Shown: positions 7,899 through 18,516, counted from the first letter of the stretch. The stretch is DNA of 64,000 nucleotides from Verrucomicrobiota bacterium (GCA_014860005.1 JACZKP010000177.1:11621-75620), one strand, 5' to 3'. Numbers and translations are program-made. The notes: generated by a model not told the origin, from the letters alone.

Positions 7899-9242
7899 CT
7901 ACATCGCCTTCGTTGCGATATCGCGCCGGAAATGCGCGCCGTCGAAATGGATTCGCTCCACGGCGGCGTAGGCAGCAGACTGCGCGGACTTCAAATCCCA
8001 GCCCAGCGCCGTCACGCCAAGGACCCGCCCACCATTAGTTACGATCTGCTCCCCTGCCCTTGCTGTGCCCGCGTGGAACACCTTGGTATCGGGCAGGGCG
8101 TTCGCTTCGTCGAGGCCGGTGATGATTTTGCCCTTCGGGTAACTGCCGGGATAACCGCTGCTGGCCATCACCACGCACACGCTTGCGAACTGACTCCATC
8201 TTAACTCATGCTTGGCGAGCGTGCCGCTGACGCTGGCGTCGAGCAGTTCAACCAGATCGTTTTGCAGGCGCGTGAGATAAACCTGTGTTTCCGGGTCGCC
8301 GAAGCGGGCGTTGAACTCCAGCACCTTGGGACCTTCCTTCGTGAGCATGATGCCGGGATACAAGATACCGCGGTAATCAATCCCCTCAGCCGCGCAGCCG
8401 CGAATGAAAGGATCAAGGATTCTCCTGGCGGCGTCCGCGAGTTGCTCGTCGGTCAGGAACGGCGTGGGCGAATACGTGCCCATGCCACCGGTATTGAGGC
8501 CCTGATCGCCGTCGAGCGCACGCTTGTGATCCTGTGACGTGGGGAAAACCTTCGCGGTCCCACCGTCGCACAGGGCGTGCAATGAGACCTCGATACCTTC
8601 CAGATATTCCTGGATCACCACGCGCGCGCCGGCCGCCCCGAAGGTCTGGCTGACCATGATTTCATTCACCGCGCGCTCAGCTTCATTGGCGTTGGCGCAG
8701 ATCAATACGCCTTTGCCGAGAGCCAGACCGTCGGCTTTCACAACGCACCTGCCGAGTGATGCTGCAAATTGTCTGGCGGCTTCCACGTCGTCAAACGTTC
8801 CGGCGGCGGCCGTGGGAATGCCATATTTCTCCATAAACTTTTGGGAGAACACCTTTGAAGACTCAAACTGCGCGGCTTTCTGATTTACACCCCAGATACG
8901 CAAACCGTCGCGCTGGAACAAATCCACAATGCCGAGCGCGAGTGGATTGTCCGGTCCGACAACGGTCAGGTCGGGTTTCTGCTCCTGAGCGAACGCCAGG
9001 AGTTTTGGCAATTCTTCCGCGCCGATGTTCACACATTCGACCTTGTTCGTAGGACAGGCGTCGGGCCTGTTGCTGACTTTGTTTTCTGAAAATGGAGACA
9101 GGCGCGACGCCTGTCCTACGATTTCCTGCGCGATGCCGGCGTTGCCGGGGGCGCACCACATCCGGGTGACGTGCGGTGACTGCGCCAGTTTCCAAACCAG
9201 CGCGTGTTCGCGTCCGCCTGAACCGATGACCAGAATCTTCAT
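7899..9242 (-). CDS. purD: Phosphoribosylamine-glycine ligase
   Basis: ATP-grasp enzyme that joins phosphoribosylamine and glycine to form GAR, the second step of purine synthesis. Visible features: N-terminal MKILVIGSGGREHALVWKL, the VVGPDNPLALGIVD loop, ATP-grasp elements (VVKADGLALGKGV, GTYSPTPF) and metal-binding EFNARFGDPETQ. Residues about 42-66 (VGQASRLSPF...PDACPTNK) do not belong to the family: they are encoded by a palindromic repeat at 9048-9120 inserted without breaking the frame. The insert lies in the loop after the APGNAGIAQ segment, probably at the surface. 447 residues is about 25 longer than usual, as expected from the insert. Confidence 0.96.
   Translation of the reverse strand: MKILVIGSGGREHALVWKLAQSPHVTRMWCAPGNAGIAQEIVGQASRLSPFSENKVSNRPDACPTNKVECVNIGAEELPKLLAFAQEQKPDLTVVGPDNPLALGIVDLFQRDGLRIWGVNQKAAQFESSKVFSQKFMEKYGIPTAAAGTFDDVEAARQFAASLGRCVVKADGLALGKGVLICANANEAERAVNEIMVSQTFGAAGARVVIQEYLEGIEVSLHALCDGGTAKVFPTSQDHKRALDGDQGLNTGGMGTYSPTPFLTDEQLADAARRILDPFIRGCAAEGIDYRGILYPGIMLTKEGPKVLEFNARFGDPETQVYLTRLQNDLVELLDASVSGTLAKHELRWSQFASVCVVMASSGYPGSYPKGKIITGLDEANALPDTKVFHAGTARAGEQIVTNGGRVLGVTALGWDLKSAQSAAYAAVERIHFDGAHFRRDIATKAM
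9048..9120. repeat. Palindromic element inside purD (family with CGTAGGACAGGCGTCG arms)
   Basis: Arms CGTAGGACAGGCGTCGGGCC and the reverse complement (GACGCCTGTCCTACG) surround a loop of about 25 bases. On the minus strand it is translated as GQASRLS...DACPT. Related copies are at 35073-35207 (intergenic) and 48713-48794 (inside glnE). Confidence 0.85.
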
Positions 9243-9334
9243 GGTTATGCCGACGCAGACTACGATGTCCGCTCGAACTTAGAAAGTTCAGACATGCCCG
9301 GACGACAATTTGCGTCCAGGACGGTACGGCGGGA

Positions 9335-11953
<2,619 letters not shown>

Positions 11954-12095
11954 GCCTCAATAAATGTAACGGCGCGGACGCATCGTCAAGGGGTGTCAGA
12001 ACGGGTAAATCCCCACGAACGAAAAATTATTTGCCTTGGACCGCATTTGTCCCACCCGACCCGTCACACTGACCTCAAAAATGAAAGGTTCAATT

Positions 12096-12302
12096 ATGAC
12101 AAATCAACAAATGGAACTTGGTTTCGGTGGCCAGAAACTCCTCACCCGGTCAGGCCGGCGCGAACGGCGGATGACGCGGGCCAGGTGGTGGTTTGCGAAC
12201 ATGCGCCAGATTGTGGATCGCGCCATGGACTGGCAGGCAGCGGCCGAACCAAGGCCCGAGCAAACCTGGCTGCCGGAAGCCAATCGGCAGGTGCGGGTTT
12301 AA
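12096..12302 (+). CDS. Small basic conserved protein
   Basis: 68 residues starting MTNQQMELGFGGQKLL, followed by an Arg-rich part (SGRRERRMTRARWWFANMRQ) and the end RPEQTWLPEANRQVRV. The ATG at 12096 is preceded by AAAGG at a good distance. The RARWWF..MRQ.VDRA.DW pattern resembles small uncharacterised proteins that I associate with Verrucomicrobia; no function is known to me. Two strong hairpins follow the stop, so it is probably transcribed alone. Confidence 0.7.
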   Translation: MTNQQMELGFGGQKLLTRSGRRERRMTRARWWFANMRQIVDRAMDWQAAAEPRPEQTWLPEANRQVRV

Positions 12303-12317
12303 TTTAATGGAGGCATC

Positions 12318-12362
12318 GCGCGCCGGCCCCGCCCCACAACAGTCAACGTGGCCGGCGCGCGC
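12318..12362 (+). terminator. GC-rich hairpin after the small basic protein
   Basis: Stem GCGCGCCGGCC paired with GGCCGGCGCGC around a loop of about 20 bases. It lacks a T-run on the plus strand and may be a structural element or a weak terminator. Confidence 0.5.
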
Positions 12363-12371
12363 AAAACAAAC

Positions 12372-12402
12372 AAAACCGCCGGACGCAATGTCCGGCAGTT
12401 TT
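12372..12402. terminator. Bidirectional intrinsic terminator
   Basis: AAAACCGCCGGAC and GTCCGGCAGTTTT form a 13-bp stem (one mismatch) with a 5-base loop. A-rich and T-rich ends on the two sides make it a good Rho-independent terminator for the gene at 12096 and possibly in both directions. Confidence 0.75.
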
Positions 12403-12544
12403 AAGAAGCGCTTTTTAACGCGGCGTGTCCGGCTGGCGGACAGTGGCACGGTCTGCGTTATTTAACTTTGGATACTGGTATTGCTACCAGTCCTTGATTC
12501 CGGAACAATGTTTTCCAGACTGGAATCCTAACCACAAGAAAAAT

Positions 12545-12808
12545 ATGGGCGACCTTTTGATCCGCTTCGATGAGAGCATCAGTTCAACTGGCTGGTCGGT
12601 TTGGAAGACCGACACATTCGAACCGACTCTTTTAGCCACTGGCGATGAGGACTTGAATGAAATACGGCGTCGCTCGAAGGGCTTATCTCCATAGGAACTT
12701 CTCGCCGGGAATTTCCGCAAGATTAGCCAAGCACTGAATGGAACGCCGTTAAACACCATCAAGGGATTCGCAATAATGAACCGTTGCGTGGATAACCAAC
12801 TCGGCTAA
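12545..12808 (+). pseudogene. Possible small gene interrupted by an in-frame TAG
   Basis: A frame from ATG 12545 reads MGDLLIRFDESISSTGWSVW... to a TAG at 12692, then continues in the same frame as ELLAGNFRKISQALNGTPLN... to TAA 12808. Both halves have protein-like composition and together would give about 87 residues. I do not recognise the family. It lies in a patch of broken genes upstream of cas1. Confidence 0.3.
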
Positions 12809-12818
12809 ATTATGAGCA

Positions 12819-13435
12819 ATGAAACTGCGACTGGATCTGCTGGAGCAAATGACGGACGAGGACATCCTGGAGGAAGTCCTGGCGAACAATCACCGTTACA
12901 AGCCCGAGCCGCTTTTCTCAAAAACCGGAGTTGGGAGCTTGTCGTCGGCCTCAACCGAGGAGCGTGCGCAAGAGGAGGCGCGCAGCACGGCCAGAATTCA
13001 GAGAGCTATGGAGCGCTTGAAACAGAGTGGCAGCAACTCCAGCCCGAAGTCCGATCCCTCGCCGAAACCATAGAGTTCCTGCGGCAATGTCATCGCCGCG
13101 CGCCTTTCCTTTTCTTCAACGGCAATACTTTTGCCGACGTCGGGCGAACCGTCGTGGACTTCGTCTTTGCTGAACTTCCCACCGGGCGGCGGCGCGAAGT
13201 CATGTCCGCCGTGGCCCATTACATCGCCGGGGTGCTGCCGTGGGAGGCGATGGTGCAAATCATCGAAACGCTCTCTCAATCCGCCGACTTCAAACCGGGC
13301 GACCGCGTGAAAACCCTGCGGGGCTCGACGCATGGCGTAATCGTCCGCTTGTTGGACGATGGCCGGGTGGTCTGGCGACCCGATGGCACGGACAGCGAAT
13401 TGACCGGGCTGCCGGAAAGCCTGGTCTGCGAGTAG
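12819..13435 (+). pseudogene. Conserved hypothetical gene, apparently split by a -1 frameshift
   Basis: The frame from ATG 12819 reads MKLRLDLLEQMTDEDILEEV... as an acidic helical protein to TAG 13073. The continuation lies in the -1 frame: about residues ETEWQQLQPEVRSLAETIEF through RAPFLFFNGNTFADVGR and AHYIAGVLPWEAM to the end at 13435, with an SH3-like tail (KPGDRVKTLRGSTHGVIVRL, VVWRPDG). The downstream half has no convincing start of its own; the ATG at 12812 would begin with a Gly/Arg-rich shadow. A frameshifted single gene of about 205 residues is the simplest reading, with two overlapping genes as the alternative. The function is unknown. Confidence 0.5.
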
Positions 13436-13592
13436 CGGCGACGCCTCGTCGCCACTGAGTGGCAGCGACGCCCACGTCGCTCTCTCATCCGCGAGCAATT
13501 TTCCCACCGAAGGCCAGGAAGCGACGGGGCGTCGCTTCCACCTGCCAAAACGGACAGTTTTCGGCAAGACACCTGCTTTCTCTCATGCTGCG
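13436..13592. repeat. Palindromic repeats upstream of cas1
   Basis: Several short complementary blocks (GCGACGCCTCGTCGC, GGCAGCGACGCCCACGTCGCT, GAAGCGACGGGGCGTCGCTTC) lie between the frameshifted gene and cas1. They are spaced irregularly and differ in sequence, so they are not CRISPR repeats. Confidence 0.6.
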
Positions 13593-14597
13593 ATGTCCTA
13601 TCACATCGTCAGCATAGACAGCGCAAATTGCTCGTTGAGTTGCCGGGACGGGCAGTTGACGTGCAAAACCGCCGACGGCGAGCGCAAGCTGCCGCTGGAG
13701 GACGTGGCCTCCATCATCGTCACCAGCTTTTCGGCCTCCATTCACAGCAACCTTTTTCTGGAAGCCGCCAAGCACGGGGTCGCCCTGATCATCTGCGAAT
13801 CCTTCAAGCCGGTGAGTCTCGTACTGCCGGCCAATCGCTCCACGGACACGATTCTTTCCCGCGCCCTGCTGAATCTCACGCCGCGGGCGCGGGAGCATCT
13901 CTGGCAAAAGACCATTGACGCCAAATGCCAGAATCAACTGGCATTGGCCGAACACATCGCGCCGGATGACGAATCGCTCGCCAGCCTGCGGCAAACCGCC
14001 TTTGGCAAAAAGCCGCACAAGGAATCCATCTGCGCCAGAACATTCTGGCAGATTTTTGGCCGCAGTCTCAACCAGGAGGAGTTTGTCCGTGACCGCGCCC
14101 GTGGCGGGTTGAACAACTTGCTCAACTACGGTTACGCGGTATTACTCTCCACGGTGCTGCAAAAGTTGTTTGGCGTCGGTCTTGATCCCACCTTCGGCAT
14201 TGCGCACGTCGCGCGCGAGCGGAGCACGCCGCTGGCGTACGATTTGATGGAGCCGTTCCGCCCGTGTGTGGAATGGCGCGTCATCCAGTGGGTGAAGCAG
14301 CAGCGATCCAAACTTGGTTGCAGCGGACGTCAGTCCGCTCATTCTGATTCCAAAGGGGAAAGTCAGAGCGGACTCACGTCCGCTGCTACGGAATCCGAAT
14401 CGTTTTACGAAGTGACCAAGGAATTCCGCAAATGGGTGACGGGATTCCCATTGGAGCGCATGGAATACTTGAATCTCACGCTGGAAATCCAGGGCGTGAT
14501 CGAAGGCGTGGGGCGCGGCTTCCGCCGGGCAGTGGTGGAGAACCAGCCGCGCCATTACAAACCGTGGACACCGAAAAACAACAAATGGACTTCGTAG
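13593..14597 (+). CDS. cas1: CRISPR-associated endonuclease Cas1 (type II-like), orphan
   Basis: 334-residue Cas1, the integrase subunit of the spacer-acquisition complex. N-terminal beta domain (YHIVSIDSANCSLSCRDGQL, LEDVASIIV) and a helical C-terminal domain with the likely catalytic residues: Glu in KESICARTFW, His in TFGIAHVARERS and Asp in AYDLMEPFRP, all present. The LNYGYAVLLSTVLQ helix is typical of the type II-associated group. A palindromic repeat (14318-14390) adds about 24 residues (CSGRQSAHSDS...SGLTSAATE) after the catalytic Asp helix, in frame. Cas2 follows 85 bp downstream. No cas9 or other effector was found in the window, so its function is uncertain. Confidence 0.92.
   Translation: MSYHIVSIDSANCSLSCRDGQLTCKTADGERKLPLEDVASIIVTSFSASIHSNLFLEAAKHGVALIICESFKPVSLVLPANRSTDTILSRALLNLTPRAREHLWQKTIDAKCQNQLALAEHIAPDDESLASLRQTAFGKKPHKESICARTFWQIFGRSLNQEEFVRDRARGGLNNLLNYGYAVLLSTVLQKLFGVGLDPTFGIAHVARERSTPLAYDLMEPFRPCVEWRVIQWVKQQRSKLGCSGRQSAHSDSKGESQSGLTSAATESESFYEVTKEFRKWVTGFPLERMEYLNLTLEIQGVIEGVGRGFRRAVVENQPRHYKPWTPKNNKWTS
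14318..14390. repeat. Palindromic element inside cas1
   Basis: GTTGCAGCGGACGTCAGTCC pairs with GGACTCACGTCCGCTGCTAC around a loop of about 33 bases. By eye it spans 73 bases, the same span as the element in purD although the arm sequence differs. It does not interrupt the reading frame. Confidence 0.85.
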
Positions 14598-14682
14598 GAG
14601 GCGACGTGAGGAGAATCATTTCAACGGCAATGAGCGGGTTTTTGATCAGAGACTCTTTACCTCGTTTCCTACCAGGAAGGAG

Positions 14683-15018
14683 ATGGACACGGAGAAATTC
14701 AAAATGGGCTGGCTAGTCGTCGCATTTGATTTGCCGGTGGGAACGAAGAAGCAGCGCAAGGCCGCGACTGACTTCCGCAACTATCTGCTGGATGACGGCT
14801 ACCAGATGATGCAGTTCAGCGTTTATGTGCGAGCGTGTGTCTCGTTCGCGCGCCAGGAAACTCACATTGAGCGGCTGAAGAAGAATCTGCCACCCGAAGG
14901 AAGTGTCCGCGCGGTCTTCGTGACGCGGGCACGAGGGGAACGGTCTTACGTGATCCAGGGCACGCCCGCCACGGAAGCCGAGCCAGAGGAGATGCCCGAA
15001 CAAATCCAGCTTTGCTAG
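14683..15018 (+). CDS. cas2: CRISPR-associated endoribonuclease Cas2
   Basis: 111 residues with a ferredoxin-like Cas2 fold: GWLVVAFDLPVGTKKQRKAA with the key Asp at the end of the first strand, NYLLDDGYQMMQFSVYVRAC, and HIERLKKNLPPEGSVRAVFV. This is the longer type II-style Cas2 with an extra acidic tail (EAEPEEMPEQIQLC). AGGAAGGAG is placed well upstream of the ATG at 14683. It pairs with Cas1 in spacer integration. The two genes share direction and are probably one transcript. Confidence 0.92.
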   Translation: MDTEKFKMGWLVVAFDLPVGTKKQRKAATDFRNYLLDDGYQMMQFSVYVRACVSFARQETHIERLKKNLPPEGSVRAVFVTRARGERSYVIQGTPATEAEPEEMPEQIQLC

Positions 15019-15021
15019 CGG

Positions 15022-15116
15022 GCGGCTCGTTAAGCCGATGCCCGGACATCGGTTAGTGAAAGTCTGACCCAATCCGACCATCCGCATCCATTCGGGCATC
15101 GGTTTGACGAGCCGCT
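15022..15116. repeat. Long inverted repeat downstream of cas2
   Basis: CGGCTCGTTAAGCCGATGCC and the inverted CGGGCATCGGTTTGACGAGC form a stem of about 22 bp with two G-T compatible mismatches and a loop near 48 bases. It could act as a terminator between the convergent cas2 and M48 genes or be another mobile palindrome. It is present only once, so it is not a CRISPR array. Confidence 0.7.
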
Positions 15117-15232
15117 CACCGGCCAAAGCAGCGCAAACTCAGGGGCTTGCGCCCACCGAGTTTGCCGCCGCCGATTTTGGAATCAAGGCAAAGCCTTTCA
15201 GCCTAGCGTGAATTTCTCCCCCTGTTCGCCGA

Positions 15233-16006
15233 CTAATCCCTTCCGGTCTGAAGTTGTCGTCCAAACTCGCGCAGGTGTTCCAGTCGTTCGGCGGTAAGCG
15301 GGTGCGAGCCGGCGTATTTCTGCCAAAGCGGGTCGCCATTGGTCCGCTGGAGTTGCTCAAAAAACTCCAAGGCCTCCTGGAGGTCGCCATATTTCTGGTG
15401 AACCAGACGCAGGGCGAATTCATCCGCCGCTCGCTCCTGGCGGCGCGAGTAACCCGTTTCGGCCAGGCGGAACGCGGCGTCCACGGAGGAAAGGCCGTCG
15501 TAGTTGAACAACAGCGCCGCCGCCAGGCCCAGGATCAAACGCCGGCCCAGGCCGCGCAGGATGTGGCGGTGCTGATGGTGTCCCAGTTCGTGGGCAATGA
15601 CGAAGGCCAGCCCGGCTTCGGAGCGCACGGCCTCCAGCAGTTCCGGAGTGAGTCCAATGCCGCCGCCGGGTACGGCGACGGCATTGGGCGAGCCGAGTTC
15701 AATGACAAACACGCGGTAATCGAGCTGGCGCAAAGCTTCTTCGGCGGTGAGTTTTGCCAGAATGTCCTGGGCACGCTGGACGGCGTTGGAATCAGATTGG
15801 GCAAGGATGGTTGCCGCGCGGCTCAATTTACATTCCCAGCGATCCGGCAACGTGCGCGCAAGGAATTCGCCAAGCAACCCAAGCACGAAGTAAAGCACCG
15901 CCAGCACGAGCACGACGGAGAGGGCGCTCTTGAGAAAAGACTTGAGGGTGGTTTTGCCGCGCGAAATATCCGCGGTTTCAACCAGGGGTTTGGGGATGTA
16001 TTTCAT
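15233..16006 (-). CDS. M48-family membrane-anchored zinc metalloprotease
   Basis: 257 residues. A transmembrane segment at about 24-50 (FLKSALSVVLVLAVLYFVLG) is followed by a peptidase domain with the zinc motif HELGHHQHRH and the third ligand in RRQERAADEFALRLV. NAVAVPGGGIGLTPELLEAV is the typical M48 strand before the active helix. Proteases of this family degrade or mature envelope proteins. The start overlaps the end of the upstream YbjQ-like gene by 29 bp, pointing to a three-gene operon. Confidence 0.88.
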   Translation of the reverse strand: MKYIPKPLVETADISRGKTTLKSFLKSALSVVLVLAVLYFVLGLLGEFLARTLPDRWECKLSRAATILAQSDSNAVQRAQDILAKLTAEEALRQLDYRVFVIELGSPNAVAVPGGGIGLTPELLEAVRSEAGLAFVIAHELGHHQHRHILRGLGRRLILGLAAALLFNYDGLSSVDAAFRLAETGYSRRQERAADEFALRLVHQKYGDLQEALEFFEQLQRTNGDPLWQKYAGSHPLTAERLEHLREFGRQLQTGRD

Positions 16007-16463
16007 CCGCGAAAGTCACCGCGGTTGCGTACGCGATCACTTCCACCGTCCCGATGGTGTTGCGTTCGCCCTTGGAAACGCTCGAGGTTTCGAGCCGGCA
16101 GTTGAGAAAAAGATGCGCACCGGGCGCGGATTCTTTCATCCGCAGAACGGCTTCACGGCGGGCGCGGTCCAGCAGTGACGAGTAGGAGCGCATTTCCCCG
16201 CCGAAGAACATGCGAAAACCGGCGAGGAAGCGTTTGTAGTAATCCACCGAGACAGCGATGCTGCCGACCGCCAGCGTCGCCGAGGCGACAGGCCGATCTT
16301 CCGGCAGTTGTTTGAAGGTGACCACGGCTACTCCCAAGGTGGCGGCCTCGCGCTGCTTGATGCTGGCGTAATGTTGCGCTTCAAGGTACTTGCCGACACC
16401 GAAACCCAGTACGAGCAGGACCAGCAGGACAATCCACCCGAACAAGCTGAAAATAATTTCCAT
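15978..16463 (-). CDS. Membrane-anchored YbjQ/UPF0145-like protein
   Basis: 161 residues: an N-terminal membrane helix (FSLFGWIVLLVLLVLGFGVG) and a YbjQ-like domain (AVGSIAVSVDYYKRFLAGF, FGGEMRSYSSLLDRARREAV, ERNTIGTVEVIAYATAVTF). The YbjQ family (PF01906) forms pentamers; its role is unclear despite the heavy-metal-binding label. Only 3 bp separate it from the upstream paralogue, and it overlaps the protease gene. Confidence 0.75.
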   Translation of the reverse strand: MEIIFSLFGWIVLLVLLVLGFGVGKYLEAQHYASIKQREAATLGVAVVTFKQLPEDRPVASATLAVGSIAVSVDYYKRFLAGFRMFFGGEMRSYSSLLDRARREAVLRMKESAPGAHLFLNCRLETSSVSKGERNTIGTVEVIAYATAVTFADEIHPQTPG

Positions 16464-16466
16464 GGG

Positions 16467-16817
16467 TCACTCGACGGTAACCGCCGTGCCGTAAGCGAGG
16501 ATTTCCGCGGCGCCCTGCGCCACCGAGGCCGTGCTGAAGCGCACGTTGATTATGGCATTGGCGCCCAGCTCGCGGGCCTGAGCCACCATGCGGTCCGTCG
16601 CCTGTTGCCGGGATTCCTGCAACAACTCGGTGTAGCCTTTCAATTCGCCGCCCACGATGTTTTTCAGGCTGGCCATGATGTCGCGCCCGACATGCTTTGC
16701 GCGAATGGTGCTGCCTTGAACCAAGCCGTAATGAGCCACAATCCGCCGGCCTGGGAAGTGGTCCACGTTGGTGAGAAGGAGGTTGCTCGCAACCGGGATC
16801 AATGGAGGTGGGTTCAT
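16467..16817 (-). CDS. YbjQ/UPF0145 family protein
   Basis: 116 residues with the full YbjQ pattern: LLLTNVDHFPGRRIVAHYGL, VQGSTIRAKHVGRDIMASLK, VGGELKGYTELLQESRQQAT, ELGANAIINVRFST and the closing EILAYGTAVTVE. It is cytoplasmic, with no signal or membrane helix. First gene of a set with a membrane-anchored paralogue and an M48 protease, so the three products may act together at the envelope (inference). Confidence 0.85.
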   Translation of the reverse strand: MNPPPLIPVASNLLLTNVDHFPGRRIVAHYGLVQGSTIRAKHVGRDIMASLKNIVGGELKGYTELLQESRQQATDRMVAQARELGANAIINVRFSTASVAQGAAEILAYGTAVTVE

Positions 16818-16937
16818 AATCGCTGAACTGGCGCGATGCTAGAATTGAACTGGCTTTGGTCAAGAGGATTCTCGCAACAGTCACTCGCGCCAGCTTCAGG
16901 CCGGCCAAAGCCCTTGACGCCGTGCGCAAGCATTCGG

Positions 16938-17573
16938 TCAAGCCACCGCGACACCAGGATAACCGGCTTGCACGAACTGCCGGATCACGTCCAGTTCCTC
17001 CTCGCCAGCGATGGTGTGGGGTTTGACGAACTCGTGCCACTCCACTTGCAGTCCGGCGGCTTTGAGGACGTTGACGTCCTCGCGGGTTTCGGCAAAGGGA
17101 AGCAACGGATCCAGCGTCCCGTGTGTGATGAGCAAACGCTGTTGAAACGCCACCGGCGAAAGTTCCGTCACCAGCTTTTCCGCATCACCCACCTTGCCGC
17201 TGATCCCCACAATGCCGGCCAGCCGGTGCGCATAACGCAAACCCACCTCGATGGACATCAGGCAACCCTGTGAGAAACCGCCCAAGGTCGTATGTTCCGT
17301 CGGAAAGCCTTTGGCCCGTAAGGCATCGAGCAAATCGAATAGCAGCTTGCGGCTGCGCTCGATGCCCGGAACGATGTCACCTCCGAAATTAAACCAGGAA
17401 TAACCGCCGTAGTAGTCGTCCGGCGCGTTAACCAGCACGTAATTCAGCCACGGAAAAGCCATCGCTTCAGGCAGCCAGCGATAGCCTTCAATGCTGTCGC
17501 CCAGACCGTGCAACATGATCATCAATCGTCTGGAGTCTCGTTGATTCGCGGGGATGAGTTCGTAATCGAGCAT
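16938..17573 (-). CDS. Phospholipase/carboxylesterase-type alpha/beta hydrolase
   Basis: 211 residues, the usual size of the family. Oxyanion loop MLHGLGDS, nucleophile Ser in GGFSQGC, Asp in GTLDPLLPF and His in VKPHTIAGEEE make a complete catalytic triad. There is no signal peptide, so it is cytoplasmic. It probably hydrolyses small acyl esters or lysophospholipids; the substrate cannot be told from sequence. Confidence 0.88.
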   Translation of the reverse strand: MLDYELIPANQRDSRRLMIMLHGLGDSIEGYRWLPEAMAFPWLNYVLVNAPDDYYGGYSWFNFGGDIVPGIERSRKLLFDLLDALRAKGFPTEHTTLGGFSQGCLMSIEVGLRYAHRLAGIVGISGKVGDAEKLVTELSPVAFQQRLLITHGTLDPLLPFAETREDVNVLKAAGLQVEWHEFVKPHTIAGEEELDVIRQFVQAGYPGVAVA

Positions 17574-17685
17574 CGGGGTTGGTCGGTTTAGTAGTGGCAG
17601 AAAAAAACCATCAAACGTCAGTCCAGGATGCGCCAGAAGATCAGGCTAGCAACTTGCCGGATTGTTGAATGCGAAAGACGACTCA

Positions 17686-18228
17686 TCATTGTTCCGATTC
17701 GTCATCGCCACCGGTTTGTAGCAAGTCTGCCTGTTCCTCCGCCCAGTCCATCAAGACTTGACGCTGCTGGTCGGTGAGCCGGGCTCCAGAGTGCATCCAG
17801 GTGTAACTTGGCAAGGGCATGTTGCCGTACTCGACTTCCTCTTGAATGCTTCTGAAATAAGTGCGGGCCTTGCGGGGCCGGTCATGCGGCCATTCTGAGA
17901 AGTTCAACTCCTCACGGCCATCGTTGACATGATCTACCACCCACCACGCCAAGGGCGACACCTTGGAATACCAAGGCCAGCGAGTTTCATAGGAATGGCA
18001 ATCGTAACAGGCCGCCCGCAGAATACTGGTGACCTCGGCGGGCGGTTCATTGCTGGCGAGGAAATCGTGACCGGGCAGCACCGGTGGGTTGGTTCGCTGC
18101 GGCTGCCAGAACTGGATAAGACATCCTGCCAGCAGGATTCCTCCGATGATCCATTTCGCGTATCGCTTCACCTGGTTTGTCTTGTGAGCCTCGTCGGAGT
18201 GAGGCGGTCTCGTCTGGTTTAGGATCAC
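17686..18228 (-). CDS. Membrane-anchored haem-binding domain protein
   Basis: 180 residues: an N-terminal membrane helix (WIIGGILLAGCLIQFWQ) and a periplasmic domain with one c-type haem site, CYDCH, in the context ILRAACYDCHSYETRWPWYS. It continues with HVNDGREELNFSEWPH and GNMPLPSYTWMHSGARLTDQ. This is the pattern of the PF14376 haem-binding family found in Bacteroidetes, Planctomycetes and Verrucomicrobia. A role in electron transfer is likely; the partner is unknown. Confidence 0.85.
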   Translation of the reverse strand: MILNQTRPPHSDEAHKTNQVKRYAKWIIGGILLAGCLIQFWQPQRTNPPVLPGHDFLASNEPPAEVTSILRAACYDCHSYETRWPWYSKVSPLAWWVVDHVNDGREELNFSEWPHDRPRKARTYFRSIQEEVEYGNMPLPSYTWMHSGARLTDQQRQVLMDWAEEQADLLQTGGDDESEQ

Positions 18229-18516
18229 CCCAGCGTAGCTTGAAGCACAACGACAAGTTACACCGCCTGTCGGGTAATCAGATGCGTGCAGGATAAAATT
18301 GTTCCTGGAAAACGCAAATCCGAATAGGAGCTGAACTTTGGCTGCGTCAATTTGCCATGGATTGGAGGGCTGATTTCCAAAGCGGCTCGTTGCCGTGGAG
18401 CGGTCACGTTCGAGCCGATTTGGAAATCGGCGCTCCGATGCGTTGGGGGTAAACGTTCACTCCGCGATATGATGTTTCGGGGGGGATTCTTACCAGTCAC
18501 GCACTCCCAGTACTGA

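Noticed and set aside
12692..12694. TAG readthrough or pyrrolysine codon
   Set aside because: No pyrrolysine machinery or readthrough signal is visible, and neighbouring genes are also broken; a simple nonsense mutation is more likely.
13436..13592. Possible CRISPR leader or repeats before cas1
   Set aside because: The blocks are palindromic, of unequal length and differ from each other, unlike CRISPR repeats.
15019..15232. Possible CRISPR array after cas2
   Set aside because: Only one inverted repeat is present; there are no regularly spaced direct repeats with unique spacers.
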